DNA from: Arthrobacter echini
GTDB taxonomy: Bacteria; Actinomycetota; Actinomycetes; Actinomycetales; Micrococcaceae
Length of the DNA stretch: 64,000 nucleotides
Direction of reading: 5' to 3'
NCBI RefSeq assembly: GCF_008107445.1
Contig: NZ_VSLD01000005.1
Coordinates: 62,001-126,000, forward strand
Below the pieces are notes generated by a model. The model saw only the letters and a list, made by a program, of their open reading frames with translations, was not told the DNA's origin and made no database searches. Every line of letters begins with the position of its first letter. Within the stretch, counting starts at the first letter, position 1. Made by a program: the position numbers and the translations under genes. Positions 1 to 9,504 of the stretch are shown here, piece by piece.

Positions 1-601
1 CGGCTTCGGTACTGACCAGCTCCGCCGTCATGGGGGTGAGGACCACTGCAGGTGCGATCGCGTTCAGGGGGATGTCCGCGCCTGCCCACTGTTCCGTCGG
101 GGCGTTGAGACGGATCCAGCGGGCGAGTGCCTGCTTGCTGGTGGAGTAGATCTGGTAGCCGTTGCCGTCGTCGGCCAGCTCCTGAGCGCGGGTCAGTGCT
201 GCGGCCTCGTCCCCGTCGAGGCAGGCCTCGAGCAGGGCGGTGTCGTGGGGTTGCAGGGAGGCCATCGAGGCGACCGCCGCTGCCCGGGGCGCCTCCGAGC
301 GCTTCAGCAGGGGCTGGAGGGACTCCAGGGTGGCGACTGCCCCGAAGTAGTTCACCAGGACCGTTGCGGGGATGGGTGCGTTCATACCGGCCACGGCGAG
401 GACCGCGTCGATGGAGCCGTCGCTGAGCCGGGTGACTTCCCTGGCCATCTCGGCGCGGCCCTCCTCGGTGCTCAGGTCGGCGGTGATGTCCGCTCCGCGC
501 AGATCGACGCCGATCACGCGGTGACCGTCCTCGCGCAGGCGGGTGGTGGTGGCTTCGCCGATGCCGGAGCCGGCTCCGGTGACTACGTAGGTGCGGGTCA
601 T
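1..601 (-). CDS. SDR family NAD(P)-dependent oxidoreductase (partial, C-terminus outside window)
   Basis: Short-chain dehydrogenase/reductase, a cytosolic Rossmann-fold enzyme that oxidises or reduces an alcohol/ketone with NAD(P). The first 200 residues are visible. The cofactor motif TGAGSGIG is at residues 8-15 and the catalytic pair in YSTSK is Tyr152/Lys156, with Ser112 in ASMAS as the likely third catalytic residue. The spacing resembles the 3-alpha-hydroxysteroid dehydrogenase-like branch, but the substrate cannot be read from sequence. The ATG follows an AGGAG that overlaps the stop codon of the MarR gene 10 bases upstream, so the two genes are co-transcribed and probably translationally coupled. 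This suggests that the MarR protein controls the enzyme. The gene runs off the left edge of the window. Confidence 0.85.
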   Translation of the reverse strand, partial: MTRTYVVTGAGSGIGEATTTRLREDGHRVIGVDLRGADITADLSTEEGRAEMAREVTRLSDGSIDAVLAVAGMNAPIPATVLVNYFGAVATLESLQPLLKRSEAPRAAAVASMASLQPHDTALLEACLDGDEAAALTRAQELADDGNGYQIYSTSKQALARWIRLNAPTEQWAGADIPLNAIAPAVVLTPMTAELVSTEA

Positions 602-611
602 GGGGTGTCTC

Positions 612-1118
612 CTAGGTTTTCTGCGCCGCGCTGAAGCGCAGTGCGTCGGTGTGGAATCTGGTGAGCAGCTGGGCGAAGGTGTCGCGTTCAGCCTGGGTCC
701 ACTCGGCCTGGATGGCGTGCATCATCCGATCGCCGGCGTCGACGAGCCCCGCCACGACCCCCTGGCCCTGATCGGTCAGGCGGAGAAGCCCTGCGCGGCC
801 GTCAGCGGTGTCGGCACTGCGCTCGATCAGGTTGTCCTGACCCAGGCGGCGGGTGATCTTGCTGACGTTGGACGCTCCCACGCGTAGCTTCAGGGCGAGC
901 ACCGAGGGGCGCAGTTCGCCGTGTCGGCCGAGCAGGGTCAGCGCCGTGACGGAGCCGGCATCCATCCCGGGAGCCGCATCGTCGGTGAGGGTGGTGATGA
1001 AGTCGCTGGAACCCCACAGTGCGAAGACCTCGAGCATGGCCGCGAGTCCGGCCGAGCGGTATCCGAGCGGCGCTCCGACGTCGGGCTCTCCGGCCTGTGC
1101 CGGCGGATCGGAACTCAT
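612..1118 (-). CDS. MarR family transcriptional regulator
   Basis: A 168-residue winged-helix regulator of the MarR type, a small dimeric repressor that usually releases DNA on binding an aromatic or phenolic ligand. The central part (LRPSVLALKLRVGASNVSKI) is the helix-turn-helix, followed by the wing segment with D-x-R (TADGRAGLLRLTDQG). The ATG at 1118 was chosen because AGGGGAG lies just upstream and because a 19-bp palindrome ends 40 bases before it. The open frame extends further up, but only through the operator. It reads straight into the SDR gene. Autoregulation and control of the SDR are inferred from the operator position; the ligand is unknown. Confidence 0.85.
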   Translation of the reverse strand: MSSDPPAQAGEPDVGAPLGYRSAGLAAMLEVFALWGSSDFITTLTDDAAPGMDAGSVTALTLLGRHGELRPSVLALKLRVGASNVSKITRRLGQDNLIERSADTADGRAGLLRLTDQGQGVVAGLVDAGDRMMHAIQAEWTQAERDTFAQLLTRFHTDALRFSAAQKT

Positions 1119-1157
1119 CACTACTCCCCTGTCGTCGAACCTCCATCCTACTCCATT

Positions 1158-1176
1158 TACTGTCCTGACGACAGTA
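1158..1176. promoter_or_regulatory. Palindromic operator, probable MarR binding site
   Basis: TACTGTC-CTGAC-GACAGTA is a perfect 7-5-7 inverted repeat 40 bases upstream of the marR start. Its size, AT-rich arms and position match typical MarR-family operators that overlap the regulator's own promoter. Binding by this particular protein is inferred. Confidence 0.65.
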
Positions 1177-1307
1177 CATAGGCCTGGTTCGACGACGTCG
1201 ACCGGCACAGCTGCGTGCAGGCGAGGAGACGGTGGAGGTTCCGCGAGGCCCGGTCGTGATGATCGCATCGGCACTTTCGCTCATGATCCGTTATGTTGCC
1301 GGTAGCT

Positions 1308-2015
1308 TCACGGCTCAGCTATCGTGCCTTGCTTTCCCTCTGCCACGAAGCGATACCCCATTCCCGTCTCGGTCAGTAGGTGCCGGGGCGCGCTCGGATC
1401 CGGCTCGAGCTTCTTGCGGAGCTGGCGGACATACAAGCGGAGATAGCCGGTGTCACGGATGTGCTGGGGCCCCCACACCTCCGTCAACAGCATCTCCTGC
1501 GTCACCAGCCGCCCGGAATTCACCATGAGTGTTTCGAGCAGACGCCACTCGGTGCGGGTCAGATGGATATCGGTACCGTCAATGGCCCTGACCACTGATT
1601 TCGCGACGAAATCCACACGGACGTTTCCGAAGCTCGCGCCCGCCTCTTCCTGTGCGGGCAGGCGCCGCCGCGTCAGTGCACGCACCCTCGCGAACAACTC
1701 ATCGGTGAGGAAGGGCTTGGTCACGTAGTCGTCCGCGCCGGCATCCAGGGCCTGCACCTTGTCGATCGAGTCCATCCGCCCGGAGATCACCAGGATGGGC
1801 ACCGAACTCCAGCCGCGGAGTCCGTGGATGACGTCGATACCACTCAGTCGCGGCATCCCCAGATCCAGCAGCACGATGTCGGGATGATGCTCGGCCGCGC
1901 GCCGGAGGGCAGCGGCGCCGTCCTTGGCCGTGACGACGTCGTAGTCATACGCCGTGAAGGTGATGCTCAGGGCCCGGAGGATCTGAGCATCATCATCGGC
2001 TATGAGGACCTTCAT
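1308..2015 (-). CDS. kdpE: KdpE, response regulator of the Kdp potassium system
   Basis: OmpR-type response regulator, 235 residues, partner of the sensor kinase KdpD. The receiver domain occupies about residues 1-115, with acidic residues Asp7-9, phosphoacceptor Asp51 (VLLDLGMP), Ser78 and Lys100 (VTKPF). A winged-helix DNA-binding domain follows at about 130-228, containing TRTEWRLLETL and ending in GMGYRF. Its ATG overlaps the kdpD stop codon in an ATGA arrangement, so translation is coupled. It is the last gene of the kdp operon. By family knowledge, phosphorylated KdpE activates kdp transcription when potassium is scarce; repeats upstream of the operon are candidate sites. Confidence 0.95.
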   Translation of the reverse strand: MKVLIADDDAQILRALSITFTAYDYDVVTAKDGAAALRRAAEHHPDIVLLDLGMPRLSGIDVIHGLRGWSSVPILVISGRMDSIDKVQALDAGADDYVTKPFLTDELFARVRALTRRRLPAQEEAGASFGNVRVDFVAKSVVRAIDGTDIHLTRTEWRLLETLMVNSGRLVTQEMLLTEVWGPQHIRDTGYLRLYVRQLRKKLEPDPSAPRHLLTETGMGYRFVAEGKQGTIAEP

Positions 2016-4546
2016 GGTGCGGCCACACCTCTACTGCCCGACACGTGAGTGTCCGCCCGCTGTTGGTGCTGGAGGGATACCACGGAGGTAAGTCCGCCGC
2101 CAGGGGTGTCCTCGAGCGTCAGACGACCCCCCATACCCTCGACGAAGCCTTTGGCCAACGCCATCCCGAGTCCGAGCCCGGCATCGTTGTCGGTGTCACC
2201 CAGCCGCTGAAAAGGCAGAAGTACCTGCTCCTTGCGATCATCCGGGATCCCCGGGCCCCGGTCGATGATGCGCAGTTCCGCCCTGCCGCCGAAGTCGCTC
2301 ACCGACAGGACAGGCGGTTCACCGTCGCCCGAGTAGTGGGAGGCATTCGACAGCAGATTCACCAGGACCCGCTGCAGTAGGACGACATCGGCCAGGAACA
2401 GCGGCGACTCGACGGGAAGCTCCAGTTCAATATCACCCGGCCCCAGACCCAGCTCCTCAAGAGCAGGCAGGATGACGTCCTCCGCCCGTATGGGCTCCAA
2501 TGCCACGCCGAGCACCCCTGCCTGGATACGGCTGGCATCGAGCAGGTCGGTGACGAGGTTCGAGAGAGTCCCGAGGCTCTCCTGTGCAGTCTCCAGCAGC
2601 GCAGCCTGCTCCTCCGGGGTGAAGGTGATGTCGGCTGATCCAAGACTCGTAACGGCGGTGGTTGCTGCGGTGAGGGGTCGACGGAGATCGTGTCCGACCG
2701 CGGCCAGCAGTGCCGTGCGGACGCGATCGGCCTCGGTCAACGGGCCAACCTCGCTCGCAGTGCGGAAGAGTTCGCGATACTCGAGAGTGGCATCGATCTG
2801 GGCTGTGATGACGGCGAGCAGCCGTCGGTCCGCTGCCGCCAGCCCACGGCCATGAAGTTCGAGGACAGCGCGTTCGCCGATCGGGACGCTGACCGGGTAG
2901 ACCGCCGTGAGCGGAGGCGGCGGCGCCGTCGTGTCCTCACACAGGAGGGTTCCATCGGTTCCCCGAAGCCGGGCAGCGTCAAGTCCGAAAGCTTCCCGGG
3001 TACGGGCCACGAGCGCCTGCAGGGCGTCCTGACCGCGGAGGACACTGCCCGACACGGTCGCGAGCAGCTCGGACTCGGCAGTCGATCGCGAGGCCGCACG
3101 GGTGCGCCGTGCAGCTTGGTCGACAACGTAGCTGACCAGCACGGCGTTGATGCTGTAGAGGGCAAGGGCCATGAAGTGCGCGGGCTCGCCGATGGTCAGC
3201 GTCAGAACCGGTTCGATGAGGAAGTAATCCAGGGTCAGTCCGGACAGGACGGCGGCGAGGAGTGCGGGCCAGATCCCACCGATCAGGGCTACGACGATGA
3301 CGAGCAGCTGGTAGCTGAGAACGTCTCCGGTGATGGAGTCCTCGCTCCGGAACGCGGTGAGCACGATCGTCAATAGCGGACCGCTGATCAATGCGACGAT
3401 GGCACCGAGCACACGACGCCGCCAGGAGAGGGCGCCACCGGCATGCGGCAGTGCGAATCTGCTTCCGGCGGAGGCATGGTTGACGATGTGCACGTCGATC
3501 TCGCCGGACTCACGGATGACCGTGGCCCCGATCCCCGGGCCGGTCAGGAGCGCGGCGAGGCGCGATCGTCGGCTGACCCCGATGACCAGCTGGCTGGCAT
3601 TGGCACCCTTCGCGAAGTCGACGAGCGCCGTCGACGTCTGATCACCAACCACCTCGTGGTAGGTTCCGCCGAGTTTCTGCACGAGGGCACGTTGGGCCGC
3701 CAGCTCGGCCGGGTCGGTATCCCGCAATCCCTCCTGATTGGTGACGTGCACGGCCAGTAACTGCCCTCCCGTGGATCGGGAGGCGATCCGGGCACCGCGT
3801 CGGAGCAGCGTATGCCCCTCGGGGCCGCCGGTCAGTGCGACGACGACCCGCTCGCGGGCTTCCCACTTGTCATCGATGCCCTGTTCGGCGCGGTAGCGCT
3901 GCAGTGCACTGTCGACCTCGTCGGCCAGCCAGAGCAGCGTGAGTTCACGCAACGCGGTGAGGTTGGCCACCCGGAAGTAGTTGGACAGCGCCGCGTCGAT
4001 CCTGCCCGAGGGGTAGATACTGCCACCGGCCAGCCTCCCCCGCAGGGCTTCGGGCGCGAGGTCCACCACCTCGACCTGCGCGGCGCGGCGCAACACCTCG
4101 TCCGGTACGGTCTCGCGGTGGGGTACTCCGGTGATGCGTTCCACGACATCGTTGAGGGATTCGATGTGCTGCACGTTGACAGTGGACATGACGTCGATAC
4201 CGGCGTCCAGCAATGCCTCGACGTCCTGCCAGCGCTTCTCGTGCGCCGTCCCCGGGGCATTGGTATGGGCCAGTTCGTCGACCAGTGCCACCTCGGGTGC
4301 GCGGACCAGCAGGGCTTCGAGGTCGAGATCCGTCAGGGGCACGCCCCTGTGGTGCTCACTGCGACGTGGCAGTACCTCCAACCCGTCCACCATCGCCTCG
4401 GTGGCCGCGCGCCCGTGCGTCTCGACGATTGCCACGACCACATCGTGCCCGTCAGAACTGAGCCGCTGCCCCTCTTCCAGCATGGCGCAGGTCTTTCCCA
4501 CACCTGGAGCCGCTCCCAGGAACACCCTCAACCGGCCTCGTGTCAT
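2012..4546 (-). CDS. kdpD: KdpD, membrane sensor histidine kinase
   Basis: An 844-residue sensor kinase that detects potassium limitation and controls KdpE phosphorylation. Domains in order: the N-terminal KdpD domain with Walker A GAAPGVGKT (11-19), a universal-stress-like domain (about 230-360), a four-helix membrane segment (about 380-490), a GAF-like linker, and the kinase core. In the core, HDLRRPL around residue 618 carries the phosphorylated His, and NLLSNASHY near 732 and the GLGLGMAL box bind ATP. The kinase motif has Arg-Arg where many homologues have Arg-Thr/Ser before Pro. The gene starts 3 bases after kdpC and overlaps kdpE by 4. Length and domain order are those of full-size KdpD. 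Confidence 0.95.
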   Translation of the reverse strand: MTRGRLRVFLGAAPGVGKTCAMLEEGQRLSSDGHDVVVAIVETHGRAATEAMVDGLEVLPRRSEHHRGVPLTDLDLEALLVRAPEVALVDELAHTNAPGTAHEKRWQDVEALLDAGIDVMSTVNVQHIESLNDVVERITGVPHRETVPDEVLRRAAQVEVVDLAPEALRGRLAGGSIYPSGRIDAALSNYFRVANLTALRELTLLWLADEVDSALQRYRAEQGIDDKWEARERVVVALTGGPEGHTLLRRGARIASRSTGGQLLAVHVTNQEGLRDTDPAELAAQRALVQKLGGTYHEVVGDQTSTALVDFAKGANASQLVIGVSRRSRLAALLTGPGIGATVIRESGEIDVHIVNHASAGSRFALPHAGGALSWRRRVLGAIVALISGPLLTIVLTAFRSEDSITGDVLSYQLLVIVVALIGGIWPALLAAVLSGLTLDYFLIEPVLTLTIGEPAHFMALALYSINAVLVSYVVDQAARRTRAASRSTAESELLATVSGSVLRGQDALQALVARTREAFGLDAARLRGTDGTLLCEDTTAPPPPLTAVYPVSVPIGERAVLELHGRGLAAADRRLLAVITAQIDATLEYRELFRTASEVGPLTEADRVRTALLAAVGHDLRRPLTAATTAVTSLGSADITFTPEEQAALLETAQESLGTLSNLVTDLLDASRIQAGVLGVALEPIRAEDVILPALEELGLGPGDIELELPVESPLFLADVVLLQRVLVNLLSNASHYSGDGEPPVLSVSDFGGRAELRIIDRGPGIPDDRKEQVLLPFQRLGDTDNDAGLGLGMALAKGFVEGMGGRLTLEDTPGGGLTSVVSLQHQQRADTHVSGSRGVAAP

Positions 4547-4549
4547 GGT

Positions 4550-5158
4550 CTAAGTGTCCAGCTGTGCGAGAGCGATGTTCAACTTCAGTACGTTGACCGT
4601 CGACTCGCCGAGGTAGCCGAGGTCCGGCCCCTGCGTGTTCGCCTCGACCAGGGCTTCGACGTCGCCTTCCTCCAATCCGCGCTCCGCAGCGATTCGGGGC
4701 GCCTGGAGGAGCGCGTAGTCGGGACTGATGTGCGGGTCGAGGCCCGAAGCCGATGCCGTGAGGGCGTCCGCCGGGATCGCTGAGGGGTCCACGCCCTCGA
4801 GCTGGGCGATCGGGGCCCGCCGATCATCGATCGCGGCCAGCAGGTCCGGATTCTCGGGGCCGAGGTTGCTGCCGCCCGAGGAAGCGCCGTCGTACCCCGT
4901 TCCAGCGGCGGAGGGGCGGGACTGGAACCACTCGGGCAAGGCCTCGCCGGCGTCGTCGGTGAAATCCTGACCGATCAATGCCGAACCCACGTCGACGCCG
5001 TTAAGGACAATGATCTGCCCATCGGCGCGGTCCTTCATCGCGACCTGCGCGAGCGACGTGATGGCGAGTGGGTAGGCGACACCTAGAAGGAGCGTCAGGA
5101 CGACGAGGACGCGGACAGCGGTGCTGAGCTGTCGGACGGTGTTGCGGGAAGAACTCAT
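4550..5158 (-). CDS. kdpC: KdpC, potassium-transporting ATPase subunit C
   Basis: A 202-residue subunit of the KdpFABC high-affinity K+ pump. It has one N-terminal transmembrane helix (about residues 15-38, VRVLVVLTLLLGVAYPLAI) and an outer domain. The family signatures are present: ALIGQDFTD, WFQSRPSAAG-GYD, SGGSNLGPENPDL, ASGLDPHISP and the C-terminal VNVLKLNIAL. KdpC assists ATP binding and complex stability in the known complexes. It lies 39 bases after kdpB and 3 bases before kdpD, inside the operon. Nothing is truncated. Confidence 0.95.
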   Translation of the reverse strand: MSSSRNTVRQLSTAVRVLVVLTLLLGVAYPLAITSLAQVAMKDRADGQIIVLNGVDVGSALIGQDFTDDAGEALPEWFQSRPSAAGTGYDGASSGGSNLGPENPDLLAAIDDRRAPIAQLEGVDPSAIPADALTASASGLDPHISPDYALLQAPRIAAERGLEEGDVEALVEANTQGPDLGYLGESTVNVLKLNIALAQLDT

Positions 5159-5197
5159 GGAGTGCCCTTACAGGAGGTGTGCGTGACGCGCGGAAGG

Positions 5198-7357
5198 TCA
5201 GAAGACGGGGAGGAGCGAGAGTGCCAGGTCGATGGCCTTGATGCCGATGAACGGCGCCACGATCCCACCGAGTCCGTAGACGAGCAGGTTGCGGTTCAGG
5301 AGGCTTGAGGCGGAGGCTGCGCGGTACTTCACGCCGCGCAAGGACAGCGGAATCAGTGCGACGATGATCAGCGCGTTGAAGATGACTGCCGAGAGGATCG
5401 CCGAGGACGGCGAGTTGAGGTGCATGATGTTCAGCGCTGCCAACCCGGGGAAGGCGCCGATGAACATGGCAGGGACGATCGCGAAGTACTTGGCGACGTC
5501 GTTGGCGATGGAGAACGTGGTGAGTGCCCCCCGCGTGATGAGCAGCTGCTTGCCGATGCGCACGATGTCGATGAGCTTCGTCGGGTCGGAGTCGAGATCG
5601 ACCATGTTGCCGGCCTCCTTCGCCGCCGAGGTACCGCTGTTCATGGCGACACCGACATCGGCGAGGGCGAGGGCTGGGGCATCGTTCGTGCCGTCCCCGG
5701 TCATGGCCACGAGTGCTCCGCCGGCCTGTTCCTTCCGGATCAGGCACATCTTGTCCTCGGGGGTCGCCTCGGCGAGATAGTCGTCCACCCCTGCCTCCGC
5801 TGCGATGGCCTTCGCCGTCAGTGGGTTGTCGCCCGTGATCATGACCGTGCGGATGCCCATGCTGCGTAGCTCCGCGAACCGCTCGGGCAGGCCGTCCTTG
5901 ACCACGTCCTTGAGGTGGATGACACCGAGGACCCTCGCCACGCCGGCGGCGTCGCGTATGGCGACCACGAGCGGTGTCCCACCGAGCTGCGAGACGCGGC
6001 TGACGGCATCGTCCAGCTCTGCAGTTGCCGTGCCGGGACCGGCTGCCACCCAGGCGCGGACCGCGCTTCCGGCACCCTTTCGGACGCTCGAGCCGTCGGG
6101 GAAGTCGACCCCGCTCATGCGCGTCTGCGCGGAGAAGGGCACAACGGTTCCCGCGACGTCCGCACGGACAGAACCCTCTATCTCTGCCAGGTCGATGATG
6201 GACTTGCCCTCGGGTGTCGGATCGCTGAGCGATGACTGCAGCGCTGCGGTGACGAGGTCGTTGCGATCGGCGCCGTCGACGGAGATGAACTCGCTCGCAC
6301 GCCGGTTCCCGTAGGTGATGGTGCCAGTCTTGTCGAGGAGGAGGGTCGTGACGTCACCGGCGGCTTCCACCGCCCGGCCGGACATGGCGAGCACATTGTG
6401 CTGCACCAGACGATCCATGCCCGCGATCCCGATGGCGGCGAGCAGAGCACCGATGGTGGTGGGGATCAGGCAGACGAGCAGGGCTACGAGAACCGGTACG
6501 CTCACCGCGACGTTCGAGGAGCTTCCGATCGGGTTGATGGCGAGGACCACCACGGTGAACACGATGGACAGGGTGGCGAGCAGGATGTTGAGAGCCACCT
6601 CGTTCGGGGTCTTCTGGCGTTCCGCACCTTCGACGAGGCGAATCATGCGGTCTAGAAAGGTGTCGCCGGGCCGACTCATGATGCGCACGACGATCCGGTC
6701 CGACAGGACCCGCGTGCCGCCGGTGACGGCGGAGCGGTCACCCCCTGACTCGCGGATCACCGGAGCGGACTCACCGGTGATGGCTGACTCGTCCACCGAC
6801 GCGATGCCCCAGATGATCTCGCCATCACCCGGCACGAGACCGCCTGCCTCGATCACCACGATGTCTCCGAGGTCCAGATCCGACGACGGCATGTCAGTGA
6901 TCGCGGACCCGAGCGCTCCAGGGTCGGCTGCGGGCACGTACTCCCGGACGACGCGCGCCGTCATGCCCGTCCTGGCCCGACGCAGGCTGGAGGCCTGAGC
7001 CTTTCCGCGGCCCTCGGCGACCGATTCCGCGAGGTTCGCGAAGAGGACGGTGAGCCAGAGCCAGAGCGCGATGAGCCACGTGAACGACGCGGGGACCTCG
7101 CTGCCACCGGACGTCACCGGACCGCCCAGGAAGGGTTCGGCGATGGCGATGGCGGTGATGAGGACCGCTCCCATCTCGACGATGAACATGACGGGGGTGC
7201 GGAACATCTGACGCGGGTCCAGCTTACGGAAGGTACCGGGCAAGGCCTCGATCAGCTGCGCGGCCGAAAATGTGGTGCCGACGCGCTTCATCGGGCGGTC
7301 GGCCTCGAGTGTGGATCTGGCACTGCTCTCGGCAGTGGGTCGAGTGGTTGTGGACAT
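5198..7357 (-). CDS. kdpB: KdpB, P-type ATPase subunit of the K+ pump
   Basis: A 719-residue catalytic subunit of KdpFABC, a P-type ATPase that energises potassium uptake. Visible motifs are the actuator-domain ITGESAPV, the phosphorylation loop [11 protein letters not shown] with the phosphorylated Asp near residue 343, the nucleotide-binding [11 protein letters not shown] region, the [14 protein letters not shown] segment, and the hinge [12 protein letters not shown]. Several hydrophobic helices flank these domains. The extra N-terminal stretch of about 30 residues is hydrophilic. The ATG is 3 bases after the kdpA stop codon, and kdpC follows. All elements needed for a working enzyme are visible. 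Confidence 0.96.
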   Translation of the reverse strand: MSTTTRPTAESSARSTLEADRPMKRVGTTFSAAQLIEALPGTFRKLDPRQMFRTPVMFIVEMGAVLITAIAIAEPFLGGPVTSGGSEVPASFTWLIALWLWLTVLFANLAESVAEGRGKAQASSLRRARTGMTARVVREYVPAADPGALGSAITDMPSSDLDLGDIVVIEAGGLVPGDGEIIWGIASVDESAITGESAPVIRESGGDRSAVTGGTRVLSDRIVVRIMSRPGDTFLDRMIRLVEGAERQKTPNEVALNILLATLSIVFTVVVLAINPIGSSSNVAVSVPVLVALLVCLIPTTIGALLAAIGIAGMDRLVQHNVLAMSGRAVEAAGDVTTLLLDKTGTITYGNRRASEFISVDGADRNDLVTAALQSSLSDPTPEGKSIIDLAEIEGSVRADVAGTVVPFSAQTRMSGVDFPDGSSVRKGAGSAVRAWVAAGPGTATAELDDAVSRVSQLGGTPLVVAIRDAAGVARVLGVIHLKDVVKDGLPERFAELRSMGIRTVMITGDNPLTAKAIAAEAGVDDYLAEATPEDKMCLIRKEQAGGALVAMTGDGTNDAPALALADVGVAMNSGTSAAKEAGNMVDLDSDPTKLIDIVRIGKQLLITRGALTTFSIANDVAKYFAIVPAMFIGAFPGLAALNIMHLNSPSSAILSAVIFNALIIVALIPLSLRGVKYRAASASSLLNRNLLVYGLGGIVAPFIGIKAIDLALSLLPVF

Positions 7358-7360
7358 GGT

Positions 7361-9034
7361 CTAAAGCAGTCCTTCCGCAAGGGGACCCAGTGCGAGCACA
7401 GGGAAGAAAGTGAGGGCGGCGACGACGACGGTGACGCCGACGAGGAGGGTGATCGATTGGACGCGGTCCGTGGGCAGTGTCCCCGCGGTGGAAGGCACCC
7501 TGTCCTGGGCCGCGAAGGATCCGGCGAGGGCGAGTACGAACACCATGGGCAGGAAGCGCCCCAGGAGCATGGTGACGCCGAGTGCGGTATTGAGCCACGG
7601 CGTGTTGGCGGTCAGCCCTGCGAATGCAGACCCGTTGTTGTTGGCTGCCGAGGTGAAGGCATACAGCACTTCGGAAAGTCCGTGAAGGCCGGGATTCAGG
7701 ATCGAGGTGCCCTCGATGTCCGCGCGGAGGGCTGGTACCGCGAAACTGAGCGCGGTGCCCGTCAGCACGAGAATCGGCATGCTGAGGATGTAAAAGCTCG
7801 CGAGCTTCATCTCCCTCCCACCGATCCGCTTACCGAGATACTCGGGCGTGCGTCCCACCAGCAGCCCCGAGATGAAAACGGTGACGACGGCGAGGATCAG
7901 CATGCCGTACAGGCCCGAACCGACACCACCCGGAGCGACCTCGCCGAGCATCATGTTGATCATCGGGAGCATGCCACCGAACGCCGTATAGCTGTCATGC
8001 ATCGAATTCACGGCACCTGTCGAGGTGAGCGTGCTGACAGAAGCGAACAGTGTCGATCCGACAATGCCGAAGCGCTGTTCCTTGCCCTCCATCGCCGATC
8101 CCGCGGACTGCGATGCACTCCCACGGGCTCCAAGTTCAGCCAGGGTCACAGCGGTCAGCGACAGCAGGAAGATGACGGCCATCGCCCCGAGGATCGCGTA
8201 GCCCTGCCGGCGCTGTCCCACGACGGTGCCGAAGGTGCGCGGCAGGCTGAAAGGGATGGCGAGCATCAGGATGATCTGCAGCACGCTGGTCCACGGAGAC
8301 GGGTTCTCGAACGGGTGTGCGGAGTTGGCGTTGAAGAAGCCGCCGCCGTTGGTGCCGAGCATCTTGATCGCTTCCTGTGATGCGACCGGTCCGCCGGGTA
8401 CCACCTGCTCAGCTCCCGTGAGGGTGATGACTGTGGAGAAACCGTTGACGTTCTGCACGACTCCTCCGGCGACGAGCAGAACAGCGGCCAGCGCGGCACC
8501 CGGCAGAAGGATGCGCAGGAGCGCACGCGTCAGGTCTACCCAGAAGTTGCCGAGCGTGGCACTGCGGCGTGCTGCAAGTCCTCGCACGAAGGCGACAGCG
8601 ACGGCCAGTCCGACCGCTGCGGAGATGAAGTTCTGCACCGCCAGGCCCCCCGCCTGCACGGCATAACCCATGGTTGCCTCGGGCGAATAGGACTGCCAGT
8701 TGGTGTTCGTCACGAAGGAGGCCGCGGTGTTGAACGCCAGACCCTCGGGGACGGACCCGAGCTCCAGAGAATAGGGCAGGAGCGCCTGGGTACGTTGCAG
8801 CAGGTACACGAGCAGCACGCCGACCGTGGAGAAGGCGAGGACGCTGGTGAGGTAGGAACGCCAGGACTGGTGCGAATCCGGGTTCACGCCGACGACCCGG
8901 TAGAACGCTCGCTCAACCCGGAGGTGGCGCGCGCCCGTGAAGGTGCGCGCCATATGATCTCCCAGCGGGCGGTACAGCAGGACGAGCACGACGACGACGG
9001 TCAGTATTGGCAGCACGCCGGAGGCGAAGGTCAT
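7361..9034 (-). CDS. kdpA: KdpA, K+-translocating channel-like subunit
   Basis: A 557-residue polytopic membrane protein carrying the potassium selectivity filters of KdpFABC. Family landmarks include [10 protein letters not shown] near residue 110, [18 protein letters not shown] near 232, [12 protein letters not shown] in the third repeat and [13 protein letters not shown] near 464. Roughly ten hydrophobic helices are seen, as expected for KdpA, which is related to Trk/Ktr channels. Its start codon overlaps the kdpF stop (TGATG). Together with kdpB and kdpC it forms a complete pump, supporting potassium uptake at low external K+ or under osmotic stress. Confidence 0.96.
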   Translation of the reverse strand: MTFASGVLPILTVVVVLVLLYRPLGDHMARTFTGARHLRVERAFYRVVGVNPDSHQSWRSYLTSVLAFSTVGVLLVYLLQRTQALLPYSLELGSVPEGLAFNTAASFVTNTNWQSYSPEATMGYAVQAGGLAVQNFISAAVGLAVAVAFVRGLAARRSATLGNFWVDLTRALLRILLPGAALAAVLLVAGGVVQNVNGFSTVITLTGAEQVVPGGPVASQEAIKMLGTNGGGFFNANSAHPFENPSPWTSVLQIILMLAIPFSLPRTFGTVVGQRRQGYAILGAMAVIFLLSLTAVTLAELGARGSASQSAGSAMEGKEQRFGIVGSTLFASVSTLTSTGAVNSMHDSYTAFGGMLPMINMMLGEVAPGGVGSGLYGMLILAVVTVFISGLLVGRTPEYLGKRIGGREMKLASFYILSMPILVLTGTALSFAVPALRADIEGTSILNPGLHGLSEVLYAFTSAANNNGSAFAGLTANTPWLNTALGVTMLLGRFLPMVFVLALAGSFAAQDRVPSTAGTLPTDRVQSITLLVGVTVVVAALTFFPVLALGPLAEGLL

Positions 9035-9123
9035 CAGAAACGCTCCGGGCGCACGAGGGCGTACACGAGGTAGCCGAGGGCTGCGACGCCGAGAACGAAG
9101 GCGATCACGTTGAAGACGATCAC
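9034..9123 (-). CDS. kdpF: KdpF, small stabilising subunit of the K+ pump
   Basis: A 29-residue single-helix membrane peptide with a GTG start: hydrophobic [22 protein letters not shown] followed by the family-typical ending RPERF. KdpF packs against KdpA and stabilises the complex in known systems. The stop overlaps the kdpA start by one base, and its GTG overlaps the stop of the preceding micro-ORF by four bases (GTGA). The GTG was chosen because it gives the standard KdpF length and GGTGG lies 7 bases upstream. Confidence 0.9.
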   Translation of the reverse strand: MIVFNVIAFVLGVAALGYLVYALVRPERF

Positions 9124-9215
9124 AGCTTTTCCACCGCCCGCGCGATCAGCGCGACCGACTTCAACAGGGCCACGACGGCCACGACATAAACGATGTCAAG
9201 CACAGGAAACTCCAT
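9120..9215 (-). CDS. 31-residue hydrophobic micro-ORF leading the kdp operon
   Basis: An ATG-initiated ORF of 31 residues beginning [12 protein letters not shown] and ending RAVEKL, with one predicted membrane helix (about residues 5-25). It ends in a GTGA overlap with kdpF and points the same way, which is the arrangement of a translationally coupled first gene. I have a general memory of short ORFs with a C-terminal (R/E)-x-L ending upstream of kdpF in other bacteria, but cannot verify homology here. The ribosome binding site is weak (GGCGGA, rather far from the ATG). It could be a pump accessory peptide or only a leader that couples translation to kdpF. Confidence 0.5.
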   Translation of the reverse strand: MEFPVLDIVYVVAVVALLKSVALIARAVEKL

Positions 9216-9504
9216 CAGGCTACGGTCCGCCGGCTGCCTGCCGGTCGGGTACCCCAGGAGGCACGAGCTTCATTACATACCCGCTCCTACCCCGTAACGC
9301 CGGCCCTAACGTCTTCCTCACAGCGCCACTTCCCATTCCTACGCATTCCTAACGCTCCCACCCGCTCGGGTCCGGCCATGGGTCCGCTGGTAGGTCGTGG
9401 TCGCGGGGCGGCAGCTGTCCTGAGGCACCACTTACAGTGGGGCCGGCCGTGCCGATAGTTCCCACGAATCCACCCGTACATCACTCTGGAGAGGAGGTGG
9501 CACC
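9216..9504. promoter_or_regulatory. Divergent kdp / flagellar control region with short direct repeats
   Basis: These 289 bases separate the minus-strand kdp operon from the plus-strand flgN gene and must hold both promoters. The stretch 9285-9354 is unusually rich in CCTA: CATTCCTACG (9334-9343) is followed at once by CATTCCTAACG (9344-9354), with CCCTAACG at 9304-9311 and CCGTAACG at 9292-9299. Such repeats are candidate activator sites, for example for KdpE, but no actinobacterial KdpE consensus is available to me. No ORF is convincing here. A GGAGAGGAGG purine run just before the flgN GTG is its ribosome binding site. Confidence 0.4.
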
